Origin: SXOA01 sp046593355
GTDB lineage: Bacteria > Planctomycetota > Planctomycetia > Pirellulales > Pirellulaceae
NCBI GenBank assembly: GCA_046593355.1
Contig: JBKJNY010000233.1
Coordinates: forward strand, 1-64,000
Reading direction: 5' to 3'
Length of the DNA stretch: 64,000 nucleotides
A model generated the notes under the pieces. It did no database searches. It saw nothing but the letters and a program-made list of their open reading frames with translations, and was not told where the DNA came from. This document shows positions 1 through 8,978 of the stretch, one piece after another. Position 1 is the stretch's first letter. Each line of letters starts with the position of its first letter. Both the position numbers and the translations under genes were made by a program.

Positions 1-321
1 CAGATCGCGACCGGAAGAAAAAACTGGCTCTTTGTGGGAAGTGTGGAAGCGGGTCGTCGGGCCGCCATCCTGATGACGGTCGTCAGCACGGCCCATCGGC
101 ACCATCTGGATATTTGGCTGTACGTGAAGGACGTGCTCGACCGACTGCTGCGCGGGGAGACCAACTTCGCGGAGCTACGTGCCGACCGCTGGGCCCTGAC
201 TCATCCCGAAGCAATCCGCCCCTACCGCGTTGCCGAAGCCCGCTACAAAGCCGACGCCAAAGCCACCCGCCGCGCCCGCCAGCGGCTCCTCGACCAGAAG
301 CTCGCCGCCCAAGCGAAATAA
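1..321 (+). CDS. IS66 transposase, C-terminal fragment (5' end outside window)
   Basis: The frame is open from base 1 and codes for 106 residues before the TAA at 319. It begins with QIATGRKNWLFVGSVEAG, matching the conserved 'IGRKNWLF.GS..G' block that follows the catalytic core of IS66 transposases. The helical tail (STAHRHHLDIWLYVKDVLDR, then RADRWALTHPEA) fits the IS66 C-terminal domain. The protein cuts and joins DNA during transposition. The catalytic DDE residues lie upstream of the window, so whether this copy is active cannot be judged. The 40 bp between its stop and the element end is the usual short IS66 tail. Confidence 0.85.
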   Translation, partial: QIATGRKNWLFVGSVEAGRRAAILMTVVSTAHRHHLDIWLYVKDVLDRLLRGETNFAELRADRWALTHPEAIRPYRVAEARYKADAKATRRARQRLLDQKLAAQAK

Positions 322-361
322 TCCGCCACTGCTATCACACCTGGCGGACCTGGGCGCTTAC
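1..361 (+). mobile_element. Right end of an IS66-family insertion sequence
   Basis: Only the right end of the element is in the window. The outer end is placed at 352-361 (gggcgcttac), which reads GTAAGCGCCC on the other strand, the usual start of IS66 terminal repeats. It stops two bases before the ATG-like codon of a cut zinc-ribbon gene. IS66 elements normally duplicate 8 bp of target, so 362-369 (ggatgagt) is the predicted duplication; the other copy lies outside the window. The boundary rests on family knowledge and was not aligned. Confidence 0.75.
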
Positions 362-363
362 GG

Positions 364-618
364 ATGAGTGAACGAAAAGGAGTGGAGATCGATTACTGCC
401 CAACCTGCCGGGGCGTATGGCTTGATCGCGGCGAGTTGGATAAGCTGTTGGAGCACGCAGGTCGTGAACAAAGTTCCCGCGAACGTCACGAAGACGACGA
501 CGGTTACAAACGGCCGGAAAATCGTACATCGCCGCCGCATGACTCACCGTCGAAACACTCGGAACAGTACCCGAAAAAACGCGAGTCCTTTTGGAGCGAG
601 TTGTTTGACTTTGGATAG
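364..618 (+). pseudogene. zf-TFIIB zinc-ribbon protein, 5'-truncated by IS66
   Basis: The 84 visible residues start at MSERKGVEIDYCPTCRGVWL and continue DRGELDKLLE, the second half of the small zf-TFIIB zinc ribbon. Family members normally begin about ten residues earlier with a first CPxC pair, so a complete zinc site needs two Cys pairs and only CPTC remains. The missing part is exactly where the IS66 right end abuts. The charged linker and the C-terminal SFWSELFDFG tail are typical and intact. It may still be translated from the ATG at 364 but could not form the normal zinc site. The family's function is not well established. It precedes the P-ATPase by 5 bases. Confidence 0.7.
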
Positions 619-623
619 TTGAC

Positions 624-3529
624 TTGGGCGCGGTTGCACGACCTCAGATACCCATCGAAACCAGACTTCAGATAAGCTCGCAATTGTCACCATCGCCCAT
701 CACGCCAGCCACCTCTTACGCGACCTCGCACTGCCGCTCAGCTGCCGAGGTTCTATCCATTCTGGGTAGCGATGCTCAGTTGGGGCTTACCGAAAGCGAG
801 GTGCAACAGCGGCAAACCCTGTATGGAGCGAATGCGCTAACGGAAACGCCGCCGGTTCCTCTCTGGCGGCAGTTCTTGGCACAACTGCAAGAGATCGTGG
901 TGGGTCTCCTGTTGCTGGCCGCGGTCATCGCGACACTGCTTGGCGAATGGATCGATACCGGAGCGATACTGGCGATTGTGGTATTGAACGCGGTGCTGGG
1001 GGTCTATCAACAACGTAAGGCAGAGCGAGCGCTCAGCGCGCTGCAAAAGTTATCCGCTCCGACGGCAAAAGTCGTTCGCGGCGGCCAACCTCGCAACGTG
1101 GCCGCGCGCGAGCTTGTCCCCGGCGACCGCATCGAAGTGGAAGCGGGGGATCACGTTCCGGCAGACGCGCGCCTAGTCGATGGATTCGGTTTGCAGTCGC
1201 TGGAAGCCGCGTTGACAGGCGAATCAACGCCGATCCCCAAAGATTCTGCAGCCGTCCTGGCTTCTGACACGCCACTGGGCGACCGTCGCAACATGCTATT
1301 CCAAGGCTCGGTGATCGCTACGGGTAAGGCCGGAGCCGTGGTGGTAGCAATAGGTATGGATACGGAACTCGGCCGCATTGCTCAACTGCTTTCTCGACAG
1401 AACACGGAACCGACACCTCTGCAACGGCGTCTGGCTGCACTCGGTCGTGGGCTGGTACTGCTTTGTGTGGTGTTGGTCGGCATCATCTTTGCCTTGCAAC
1501 TGGCACGAGGCGGCCAGTTTTTGGAGACGCTGCATCTGGCGGTCAGCCTCGCGGTGGCTGCCATTCCGGAAGGACTTCCGGCGGCAGTGACGATCACAAT
1601 GGCGGTGGGTCTGGAACGCCTGGTGCGTCGCAATGCGATCATCCGCAAGCTGGCGAGCGTGGAGACCCTGGGGTCCGTAAATGTCATCTGTTCGGACAAG
1701 ACGGGAACACTTACCCGCAATGAAATGACCGTACGCGAGGTTCATACTCCGGCGGCCGGCTATGCTATTTCGGGAGCCGGTTACGGTCCTCAAGGTGATT
1801 TTCCTGTTTACATACGGCACGGCCGATCTTTCCCGCAAATCAAGCTGATTTGCTGCGAACCCTGGAATTGACGGCGTGGTGCAATCACGCCCGCGTTGTG
1901 CCTGCTCCCGATGCCAGTGATCGCTGGAACGTGGTTGGCGATCCGACCGAGGCGGCGCTCGTTGTCTTGGCTCGAAAAGCAGGCCTGGAATCGTCCAGTC
2001 GCGGAGAGTTGCTGTATGAAATCCCTTTCGATTCCGACCGCAAGGCGATGTCAGTTGTTGTCGCTCCGCCCGGTCGTCCTTCATTGATTTGCCTCAAGGG
2101 CGCCCCGGAAGTCGTTCTCGACAAATGCATCGAGGTACAGCGAAACGGACAAACCGTCCCATTGACTGCGGCTGATCGTCAACAATTGCTTGAAACTGCC
2201 GACGAAATGGCGGGCCGAGCGTTGCGTGTACTGGCGCTCGCTTTTCGCGAAGATGTGGAAGTGACTAAAGGTTTGGAAGTCGAACGCGACCTGGTGTTTG
2301 CCGGCTTCGTAGGCATGATTGACCCCCCGCGGGATGAGGTGCGCGTCGCCGTCGCTCATTGTCGCTCCGCCGGTATCCGCCCGATCATGATCACGGGCGA
2401 CCATCCTTCAACGGCGCTAGCCATCGCGCGGGAGCTTGGCATCGCACGCGAAAACCAGGGGGCGATCACGGGGCGTGAGCTGGATCAATTGTCAGATGAT
2501 CGACTGGTAACGCGACTTGCGAACGTTGCGGTGTTTGCCCGCGTGACTGCGGAGCACAAGTTGCGGCTCGTCCGGTTGCTCCGATCGCAAGGAAACGTCG
2601 TGGCCATGACCGGCGACGGCGTCAACGACGCACCCGCGGTGAAAGCCGCTGATATCGGTATCGCGATGGGCATCACCGGGACGGACGTGACCAAAGAGGC
2701 CTCTACGATGGTCTTGGCCGACGACAATTTCGCCACCATTGTTAATGCAGTGGAGGAAGGTCGCGGCATTTTTGACAACATTCAGAAATTCATTCATTAC
2801 CTTTTGGCCGGCAACGCAGGCAAGATCATCTTTATGTTCGTCGCCGCCGTGTTAGGCTGGCCCAACCCGCTGTTGGCCGTGCAGTTGCTATGGTTGAATC
2901 TTGTCACCGATGGGTTGCCTGCGCTGGGTCTGGGCATGGAACCGCCCGAACGCGGCATCATGGATCGTCAACCTCGCGCTGCATCCGCTCCACTCATCGA
3001 CTGGAGGCAAGGCCTATTGCTCCTCGCGCATGGCGGACTCTCCGCCCTGTCCGCTTTGGCGGGTTTTTGGATTGTCTACCAGGGAGACGCCGCCAAACTA
3101 GCCGACTCGCGGGTGGTTGCCTTCTGCATCCTCGCCTTCGCGCAATTAGGCTACTCGCTGTCGTGCCGCAGTTGGCACGTATCGCTCCTGCAGTTGGGTC
3201 TCGCATCAAATCCGACGCTGTTGGCAGCGATCGGAGTTTCATTTGCGCTGCAACTGGGCATCGTGCTCATCCCCTTTCTACATCCAGTGTTTGGCATCGA
3301 AGCCTATCCGACGGGGAGCGAGTGGCTGGTAATCGTCGGTTTGTCCTGTGTGCCGATGTTTTGTGTCGAATTGTCGAAACTGTTTTTGGGCCGCCGCGAC
3401 GTTGGGCACGAGAAGCGGATGGAACTCACGAGATCTCGGTCCCTTCCCACGCCTGACGAGGGCGGAATCCCGGACGATGAACAATCGGAGTCCGTTGCGA
3501 ACCAGATGGCAAAGAACTCGTCGTTTTGA
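624..3529 (+). pseudogene. Calcium-type P-type ATPase (P2A), frameshifted
   Basis: Cation pump of the SERCA/PMR1 type, split over two frames: 624 to the stop at 1869-1871, then a second frame that becomes homologous near 1847 and ends at 3529. Together they make about 950 residues, the normal family length. Visible motifs are TGES (near 1216), the M4 motif PEGLPAAVT (near 1567), the phosphorylation site DKTGTLT (near 1694), MITGDHPST (near 2389), TGDGVNDAP (near 2609) and the M6 motif NLVTDGLPALGLG typical of calcium pumps. The break lies between 1803 and 1849, in the nucleotide-binding domain. It could be a true mutation or a sequence error. The start is uncertain: 624 is TTG and no good ribosome site is seen. 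Confidence 0.75.
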
Positions 3530-3593
3530 TTCCTCCAAAGAAGAAACCAATTTCAGTGTGAGCAATGCTCATTCTAGAAGTCGAGAGGCGATC

Positions 3594-5009
3594 TTGAGTA
3601 ACTTGGAGCGTTTTTGTCCACAGTGCAAGAGGATCGTTGTCGCAACCGCTGTTGAGCACGCTTGCCCAGGTTGCGGCCGGCCAACATCGTTTGTGCACTC
3701 CGCACCTACCTTGGACCTGACGGATCTATCTTCAATTGGCGACTGTGTAGCCCGCATGCCTGACATCGAGGGTTTCCCCGAACGTTTGCTTGGCCGAAGC
3801 ATCGGACTCTACGATATCAAATCACTCTTGGGGAGAGGGGGCATGGCTTGGGTGTTTCTTGCTCGGCACAACACGTTATTCCGGCCCTGCGCCATCAAGG
3901 TGCTTTGCCCTGAACTACTCGGTCGCAAAGCCGATTCATTGGACTTGTTCATGGCGGAAGCCCGCGCAGCCGCGTCCCTGGTGCATCCCCATATTGTCGC
4001 GATCCATAACGTGGGCGAATTGGAATCACACCACTTCATCGAAATGGAATACGTACCAGGCTGCTCGTTGGAACAACTAATTTCCGAACGATCGTCGCTG
4101 ACACTCCTGGAAGTGACTAGCTATCTTTTGCAATCCTGCTCGGCCTTAGCCGCGGCGCACCGCCAGGGTCTTGCGCATCGGGATTTTAAGCCCGCCAATA
4201 TCTTGGTACGGTCGGATGGAACCGCAAAACTTGCCGACTTTGGGCTCGCTAAGTATCTTTCCAGACCACATGCGACGCGAAACGGCTGCTTGATGGGTAC
4301 GCCCCAATTCATGGCGCCAGAACTCTTCCAAGGGGGGCACGCAAATCAACAGAGCGATGTTTATGCGGTCGGCGTTTCTTACTTCTACGCCTTAACGGGC
4401 CGGTTTCCATTTGTCCACGAAACGATTGCGGGACTGGCCCAATCGCATGCCGATCAACCGATTCCAGATCCCCGATTATTTCGCCAGGACATTCCCGCAG
4501 AGGTGGCGGCGATAACCGCCCGGTGCCTAGCCAAGAATCCGCAGGATCGGTTCCAGGACAGCGTTGCCCTCTTGAGCCAAATGCAGCGCGTGTTCAGTGG
4601 AATGCGTGACTTTCCCACTCTTGTTGCCAAGGCGTTGGCCGAACTGAGCGTGGATTTTACGTCCAGTGACGGCCTCATCGTGGCCACGATGCGACTCGCG
4701 GAGGGCCGAAGCCAACGCGTCCACATCGAAGTTTGTCCCGCACAGTTGGGCGAGTCGCGATTGATTCACATTTACAGTGTTTGCGCGCCGATCGACGAGA
4801 CCTATTTCCGGCGGGCTTTGGAGTTCAATGCCACGATGCCGCATGGATCGTTAGCGATTCAAGACATCGAGGGCGAGCCCCATTTTGTGATGCTCAAAAG
4901 CTATTTGCAGGCCACTTGCGAGCCGGAAGACATTCGCCGCAGTGTTCAGGAAGTTGCTCGGTGTGCGGATGATGTGGAGCAGATGTTGACCGGCAGAGAT
5001 GACCGTTAG
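3594..5009 (+). CDS. Zinc-ribbon Ser/Thr protein kinase (Hanks type)
   Basis: Cytoplasmic eukaryotic-like kinase of 471 residues from the TTG at 3594; a GTG at 3558 is an alternative and no ATG fits. It opens with a zinc ribbon (Cys 8, 11, 24, 27: CPQC...CPGC). The kinase domain follows: glycine loop GRGGMAWVF at 80-88, lysine K102 in AIKVL, catalytic loop AHRDFKPANILV, DFGLA, and GTPQFMAPE. All catalytic residues are present. The last 120 residues after the kinase domain match no domain I know, and no transmembrane helix is seen. It lies 64 bases after the ATPase and 132 before the pyruvate-kinase-like gene, so a regulatory link to that cluster is possible but only inferred. Confidence 0.85.
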   Translation: MSNLERFCPQCKRIVVATAVEHACPGCGRPTSFVHSAPTLDLTDLSSIGDCVARMPDIEGFPERLLGRSIGLYDIKSLLGRGGMAWVFLARHNTLFRPCAIKVLCPELLGRKADSLDLFMAEARAAASLVHPHIVAIHNVGELESHHFIEMEYVPGCSLEQLISERSSLTLLEVTSYLLQSCSALAAAHRQGLAHRDFKPANILVRSDGTAKLADFGLAKYLSRPHATRNGCLMGTPQFMAPELFQGGHANQQSDVYAVGVSYFYALTGRFPFVHETIAGLAQSHADQPIPDPRLFRQDIPAEVAAITARCLAKNPQDRFQDSVALLSQMQRVFSGMRDFPTLVAKALAELSVDFTSSDGLIVATMRLAEGRSQRVHIEVCPAQLGESRLIHIYSVCAPIDETYFRRALEFNATMPHGSLAIQDIEGEPHFVMLKSYLQATCEPEDIRRSVQEVARCADDVEQMLTGRDDR

Positions 5010-5141
5010 CTGTGGCTGTGGTGCATCGCGATTGCCGTGAGTTTTCCGGTCGTGCCGGCCGTGGAACTGCACAAGTGATGGTAGGCAAAGCGAACAAGTT
5101 CATGCGCGACTTGAACTATGAAGCGCTAAAGGAGAAAGACC

Positions 5142-7181
5142 ATGACTAACGACAATCCCAGAAGCGAAACTAACCGAGCCAGTTCGGCGGACGTTTCCCG
5201 TTCCACCCCAAATGCGACCGTAACGCCGCTCAGAGAACAGGGATGCGAAGCTGTGTACCCGTCGAACCGGCAACAGTCAGTGCAACAATCTATGGCAGAG
5301 GCAGCAGTGACTCATCAGAAGGCCGAACTCGAGAGTCTGATCCACGAACTCAGCGCGATCCGCCAGCAAATGCTCGATCTGGAGGCACTGGGGCTTCAGA
5401 AAGCTGCACGCATTCATCCGACGTACCTACAGAGCGCACGCAACTTGTTTCACTACCTTGCACTGCGGCGTCGTGAAATGCGTCCCATTCAGGAACGACT
5501 ATCCGCCCTCGGGCTTTCGTCGCTGGGACGAACGGAGTCGCACGTACTGACCAGCGTCAACAAGGTGCTGGAGGCATTGCACCGATTGGCTCAGATACCG
5601 GTGCCTGAGTGCACAGCGCCCGCTCCGATCAACGGTTTCGAAGAGGGCAGGATGCTGTTGAAGCAGCACACCGAAGCGCTGCTCGGACCTCTCCCAGTGA
5701 AGCGAACGGCTCGCATCATGGTGACCATGCCGACTGAAGCGGCCAACGATCCCAGGCTAGTCGAGCAATTGTTGGCAAACGGCATGGACTGCATGCGAAT
5801 CAACTGTGCCCACGACGATGCTTCCGCATGGAAACGCATGATCGGACATCTGCGTGATGCGGAACAATCCTTTGGCCGGAAATGTCGCGTACTGATGGAT
5901 CTCGCTGGCCCCAAATTACGGACGGGACCCATTGAACCTGGAGATCAGGTTATCAAGTGGAGCCCTCGACGAAATCTACTCGGTCAGGTAACGGCTCCTG
6001 CAAGAATTTGGATGTTTCCTGAAAAACAGCCGTCCGCCGCCCCCTCGCCAGCAGACGCCTGCTTGCCGGTCCAGGGTGCCTGGTTAGACCGCTTGAGCAT
6101 CGGCGATCAGATCGTTTTTGACGACCAGCGAGGATTACGCCGCAAACTTTGCGTTGTTGAGTCAGTCGGTCATTGCCGTTGGGTGGAGGCCGTACGTACG
6201 GCGTATGTCACACCCGGGACGACGCTTCGGCTAAGAGCGGGCAAGAAAAAGCGACGAGATAACAAAGGAAGCCAAGAAGCGAAGTTGGGGCCGCTGCCGG
6301 CGCGGGAGCAGGTTTTGATTCTCAAGGTAGGCGACACACTAATCCTGACACACGATCAGGTCGTGGGTAGGCCGGCGCAATTGGATCTCGACGCCAAGGT
6401 GATTGCGCCTGCCCAAATCGGCTGTACGCTGCCGGCCATCTTTGCGGATGTTCGGGCAGGAGAGACCATCTGGTTCAATGACGGGAAAATTGGAGGTGTT
6501 ATCGAGTTGGTCGAGTCTCCGCAAGTAACTGTCCAGATCACCCAGGCACGGGAGTGCGGGGAGAAGCTGCGGGCAGACAAGGGAATCAACTTGCCGAACA
6601 GTGTTCTGCGACTTCCCGCCTTGACAGAGAAGGACATCCGAGACCTTCCATTTGTCGCAGCTCATGCTGATATGGTCGGATATTCGTTTGTGCGGGACGC
6701 TGCTGACGTCGATGAATTGGAGGCGCGGCTTCATGTTTTGGGTGGAGAGCACCTTGGTATCGTCCTAAAGATTGAAACTCGTGGAGCGTTCGAACAACTT
6801 CCATCCTTATTGGTGGCATCGATGCGCACACCATGTGACGGTGTGATGATCGCTCGCGGCGACCTAGCCATCGAGTGCGGCTTCGAGCGACTGGCGGAGG
6901 TTCAGGAACAGATTCTATGGATTTGCGAGGCTGCTCATGTGCCGGTGATTTGGGCCACCCAGGTCCTGGAGAGTGTTGCAAAGGACGGATTGGCGTCCCG
7001 CGCCGAAGTCTCCGATGCAGCGAGTAGCCAGCGCGCAGAGTGCGTGATGCTGAACAAAGGGGAGCACATTGTGAAGGCATTGCAAACCCTGGACAATATT
7101 CTCCAACGGATGCAATCGCATCAGCACAAGAAACGCTCAATGCTGCGTCCGCTTGAGCTTGCGAGCCGCTTCCCGCAATAG
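5142..7181 (+). CDS. Pyruvate-kinase-like protein with N-terminal extension, no C-domain
   Basis: 679 residues; ATG preceded by a good ribosome site (aaaggag, about 5130). Residues 1-185 are a helical extension not found in ordinary pyruvate kinase. The PK barrel starts near 188: MRINCAHD (canonical MRLNFSHG), MDLAGPKLRTG at 252-262 (canonical LDTKGPEIRTG), a large B domain with an insert, then KIETRGAFEQL, GVMIARGDLAIECG and WATQVLESV followed by RAEVSDAA. The chain ends shortly after, so the C-terminal allosteric domain (about 120 residues) is missing. The loops deviate from consensus, so PEP-to-pyruvate activity is likely but not certain. It sits between the zinc-ribbon kinase and the baeRF gene. 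Confidence 0.8.
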   Translation: MTNDNPRSETNRASSADVSRSTPNATVTPLREQGCEAVYPSNRQQSVQQSMAEAAVTHQKAELESLIHELSAIRQQMLDLEALGLQKAARIHPTYLQSARNLFHYLALRRREMRPIQERLSALGLSSLGRTESHVLTSVNKVLEALHRLAQIPVPECTAPAPINGFEEGRMLLKQHTEALLGPLPVKRTARIMVTMPTEAANDPRLVEQLLANGMDCMRINCAHDDASAWKRMIGHLRDAEQSFGRKCRVLMDLAGPKLRTGPIEPGDQVIKWSPRRNLLGQVTAPARIWMFPEKQPSAAPSPADACLPVQGAWLDRLSIGDQIVFDDQRGLRRKLCVVESVGHCRWVEAVRTAYVTPGTTLRLRAGKKKRRDNKGSQEAKLGPLPAREQVLILKVGDTLILTHDQVVGRPAQLDLDAKVIAPAQIGCTLPAIFADVRAGETIWFNDGKIGGVIELVESPQVTVQITQARECGEKLRADKGINLPNSVLRLPALTEKDIRDLPFVAAHADMVGYSFVRDAADVDELEARLHVLGGEHLGIVLKIETRGAFEQLPSLLVASMRTPCDGVMIARGDLAIECGFERLAEVQEQILWICEAAHVPVIWATQVLESVAKDGLASRAEVSDAASSQRAECVMLNKGEHIVKALQTLDNILQRMQSHQHKKRSMLRPLELASRFPQ

Positions 7182-7193
7182 TAATCAGCCATC

Positions 7194-7427
7194 ATGGAAT
7201 CATCGGGTGCGGAGGACCGTTCCGTTCAACGCCAGACGACCGACAACTCCGTGGACAAGCAGGAATCATCTGACCCGTCGCTAGCGCACCGCGTCGATCT
7301 CACGGACATGGAGCGAACAGCGAAGGATGTGCCTCACACTCATGAAAGGAATTGCCACCTTCTGACCTCGGGGAGAGGATTGACACTCATGTTGCAACGC
7401 AAACTCGTGGACCTCGGCACCCAATAG
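7194..7427 (+). CDS. Possible small hypothetical protein
   Basis: A 77-codon frame opening 12 bases after the pyruvate-kinase-like stop. The product is polar, with no hydrophobic segment, no cysteine pairs and no similarity I recognise. No clear ribosome site precedes the ATG. It is the only candidate in the 309-base gap between 7181 and 7491 and may be non-coding. Translation coupled to the upstream gene is conceivable because of the close spacing. Confidence 0.25.
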   Translation: MESSGAEDRSVQRQTTDNSVDKQESSDPSLAHRVDLTDMERTAKDVPHTHERNCHLLTSGRGLTLMLQRKLVDLGTQ

Positions 7428-7490
7428 CGCGTTTTTGAGGCGCGAATCGACACGACCATTTTCGCGTCCAGAGAAGGAAGGCTATCGAAT

Positions 7491-8633
7491 ATGGAACGGA
7501 AAAACCTGCCGAAACACGTCCGCACGTTGGCCACCTTACCCGTCGCCGATGCACCCGTCATCAGTTGCTACCAGACCCTAGCGGCTGGGCGTCTAGCGGA
7601 TCGAAACGCGTTCGACGAGCGCCTGCGGTCGCTTCGGCGGGGCTTGAGCGTCCCGGCGCAACACGACTTCGACGCCGCCCTGGCTCATATCGAGGAAATG
7701 ATAGCAACGGAACTGTTGCCCATTTCCAAGGGGCTCGCCGCCTTCTCGCGCGCGGGTGAGCAACCGTTTTTTCTGCCGCTGCAGTTTCAGGTTCCGTTGC
7801 CAAACTGGATTGCGGTGGACAATGTGCCCAACATTTATCACTTGGTCGAACTGAAGGATACCTATCATCGGTACGTCGTAATGATTGTGACGGAAGAGAG
7901 CATGCGGATTCTGCAAGTCAATCTGGGAGCAGTCACCGCGAAAATATGGGAGGAGTTGCCGGAACTGCGGCACCGTGTGGGACGCGAATGGACGAAGAGC
8001 CATTATCAACGCCACCGCCAAGAACGCACTCGCAAGTTCCTCAAGAATGCGATCGAGGTTCTGAATCGGCTGATGTCCGCCGGCGGCTACACGCATTTGA
8101 TTCTCGCGGGCCAGCCTTCAATGACTTCGCAGGTACAAAAGAACCTACCCAGGCACTTGCAAAAACAGTTGATTGATATTGTCCCGGCATCCAGCGCGAC
8201 GCGGCTGCCTGACGTGGTGGAGGCCACCTTGAGTTGCTTTGTTGAAGCGGAGGAACAAGAATCTCGCACAACCGTCGCCAATCTTATTCATCAACTACGC
8301 ACCGGTGGACTTGCTGTCGTGGGAACAGGTCCGAGCTTCCGCGCAATGCAGCGCGGCCGCGTGGACGTGCTCGTACTGTCCAAAGAATACGATCCCAGCC
8401 CCGGCTGGTCGTGCGTTAACTGCGGGCATATTGATGTCGAGTCCGAAGTGCCGGAGGCGTGCCCCGACTGCGATGCACGGGTAATCCGCCGATTCAACAC
8501 AAAGGAACAGATGATGCGCAAAGCGGAGGAATGTGACTGCACGGTCGAGGTCGTGAGCCAGAGCGACGAGTTAATTCACCTGGGCGGCGTTGGTTGCCTG
8601 CTGAGCTACCGGCTGCCAGACGAGTATTCGTAG
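7491..8633 (+). CDS. eRF1-like (baeRF) translation factor with zinc ribbon
   Basis: 380 residues, ATG at 7491 after aagaaggaag. The middle part (KDTYHRYVVMIVTEESMRIL, then a helical block and LILAGQPSMTSQVQKNLP) resembles the central RNase-H-like domain of the archaeal/eukaryotic release-factor family found in bacteria (baeRF). The C-terminal part (GLAVVGTGPSFRAMQRGRVD) resembles the L7Ae-like third domain, interrupted by a zinc ribbon CVNCGHIDVES...CPDC near residues 304-326. Members are thought to act at ribosomes in rescue, release or hibernation, but this is family-level inference. No GGQ motif is seen, so a normal peptide-release function is doubtful. It lies directly upstream of csrA. 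Confidence 0.7.
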   Translation: MERKNLPKHVRTLATLPVADAPVISCYQTLAAGRLADRNAFDERLRSLRRGLSVPAQHDFDAALAHIEEMIATELLPISKGLAAFSRAGEQPFFLPLQFQVPLPNWIAVDNVPNIYHLVELKDTYHRYVVMIVTEESMRILQVNLGAVTAKIWEELPELRHRVGREWTKSHYQRHRQERTRKFLKNAIEVLNRLMSAGGYTHLILAGQPSMTSQVQKNLPRHLQKQLIDIVPASSATRLPDVVEATLSCFVEAEEQESRTTVANLIHQLRTGGLAVVGTGPSFRAMQRGRVDVLVLSKEYDPSPGWSCVNCGHIDVESEVPEACPDCDARVIRRFNTKEQMMRKAEECDCTVEVVSQSDELIHLGGVGCLLSYRLPDEYS

Positions 8634-8692
8634 CCAACCGTCAAGCGCACGCAGTGTTCGTCCGAACGGTTCTTAAAAGGAGCAATGGCCAT

Positions 8693-8911
8693 CTGGTACT
8701 CAGTCGCAAAGTCGGGGAACAGATCTGCGTCCCGCAGTTTGACATTGTGCTCACGGTTTTAGAGGTCAATGGACGGAGGGTCCGCCTGGGGATCACAGCC
8801 CCCGAGAAGATTGCCGTCGTCAGGAAAGAGTTAATGGATCGTTCGCCACAACACAGTGACCATGCGGTCGGTTCGGGGATCGACTCAGAAACATCCGTAT
8901 CTACTGGCTAG
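8693..8911 (+). CDS. csrA: Carbon storage regulator CsrA, uncertain start
   Basis: RNA-binding post-transcriptional regulator. The core LVLSRKVGEQI, LTVLEVNGRRVRLGI and APEKIAVVRKELMD is complete and includes the RNA-contacting Arg in RRVRLGI. The start is odd. An AAGGAG ribosome site at 8677-8682 is followed by an ATG at 8685 that is out of frame and stops after 25 codons at 8760. The canonical first residues MLVL would need ATG directly before the CTG at 8693, but five bases (gccat) separate them. I list the CTG at 8693 (72 residues); a GTG at 8654 would add 13 residues. It may be poorly expressed or damaged. The tail after the core is longer than in most CsrA proteins. Confidence 0.7.
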   Translation: MVLSRKVGEQICVPQFDIVLTVLEVNGRRVRLGITAPEKIAVVRKELMDRSPQHSDHAVGSGIDSETSVSTG

Positions 8912-8978
8912 GCCCAGTGACCCATCGTCCGGAACTAAACCGCAAAACAATACGTGTGATAACGAAGAGTTGTACGCC

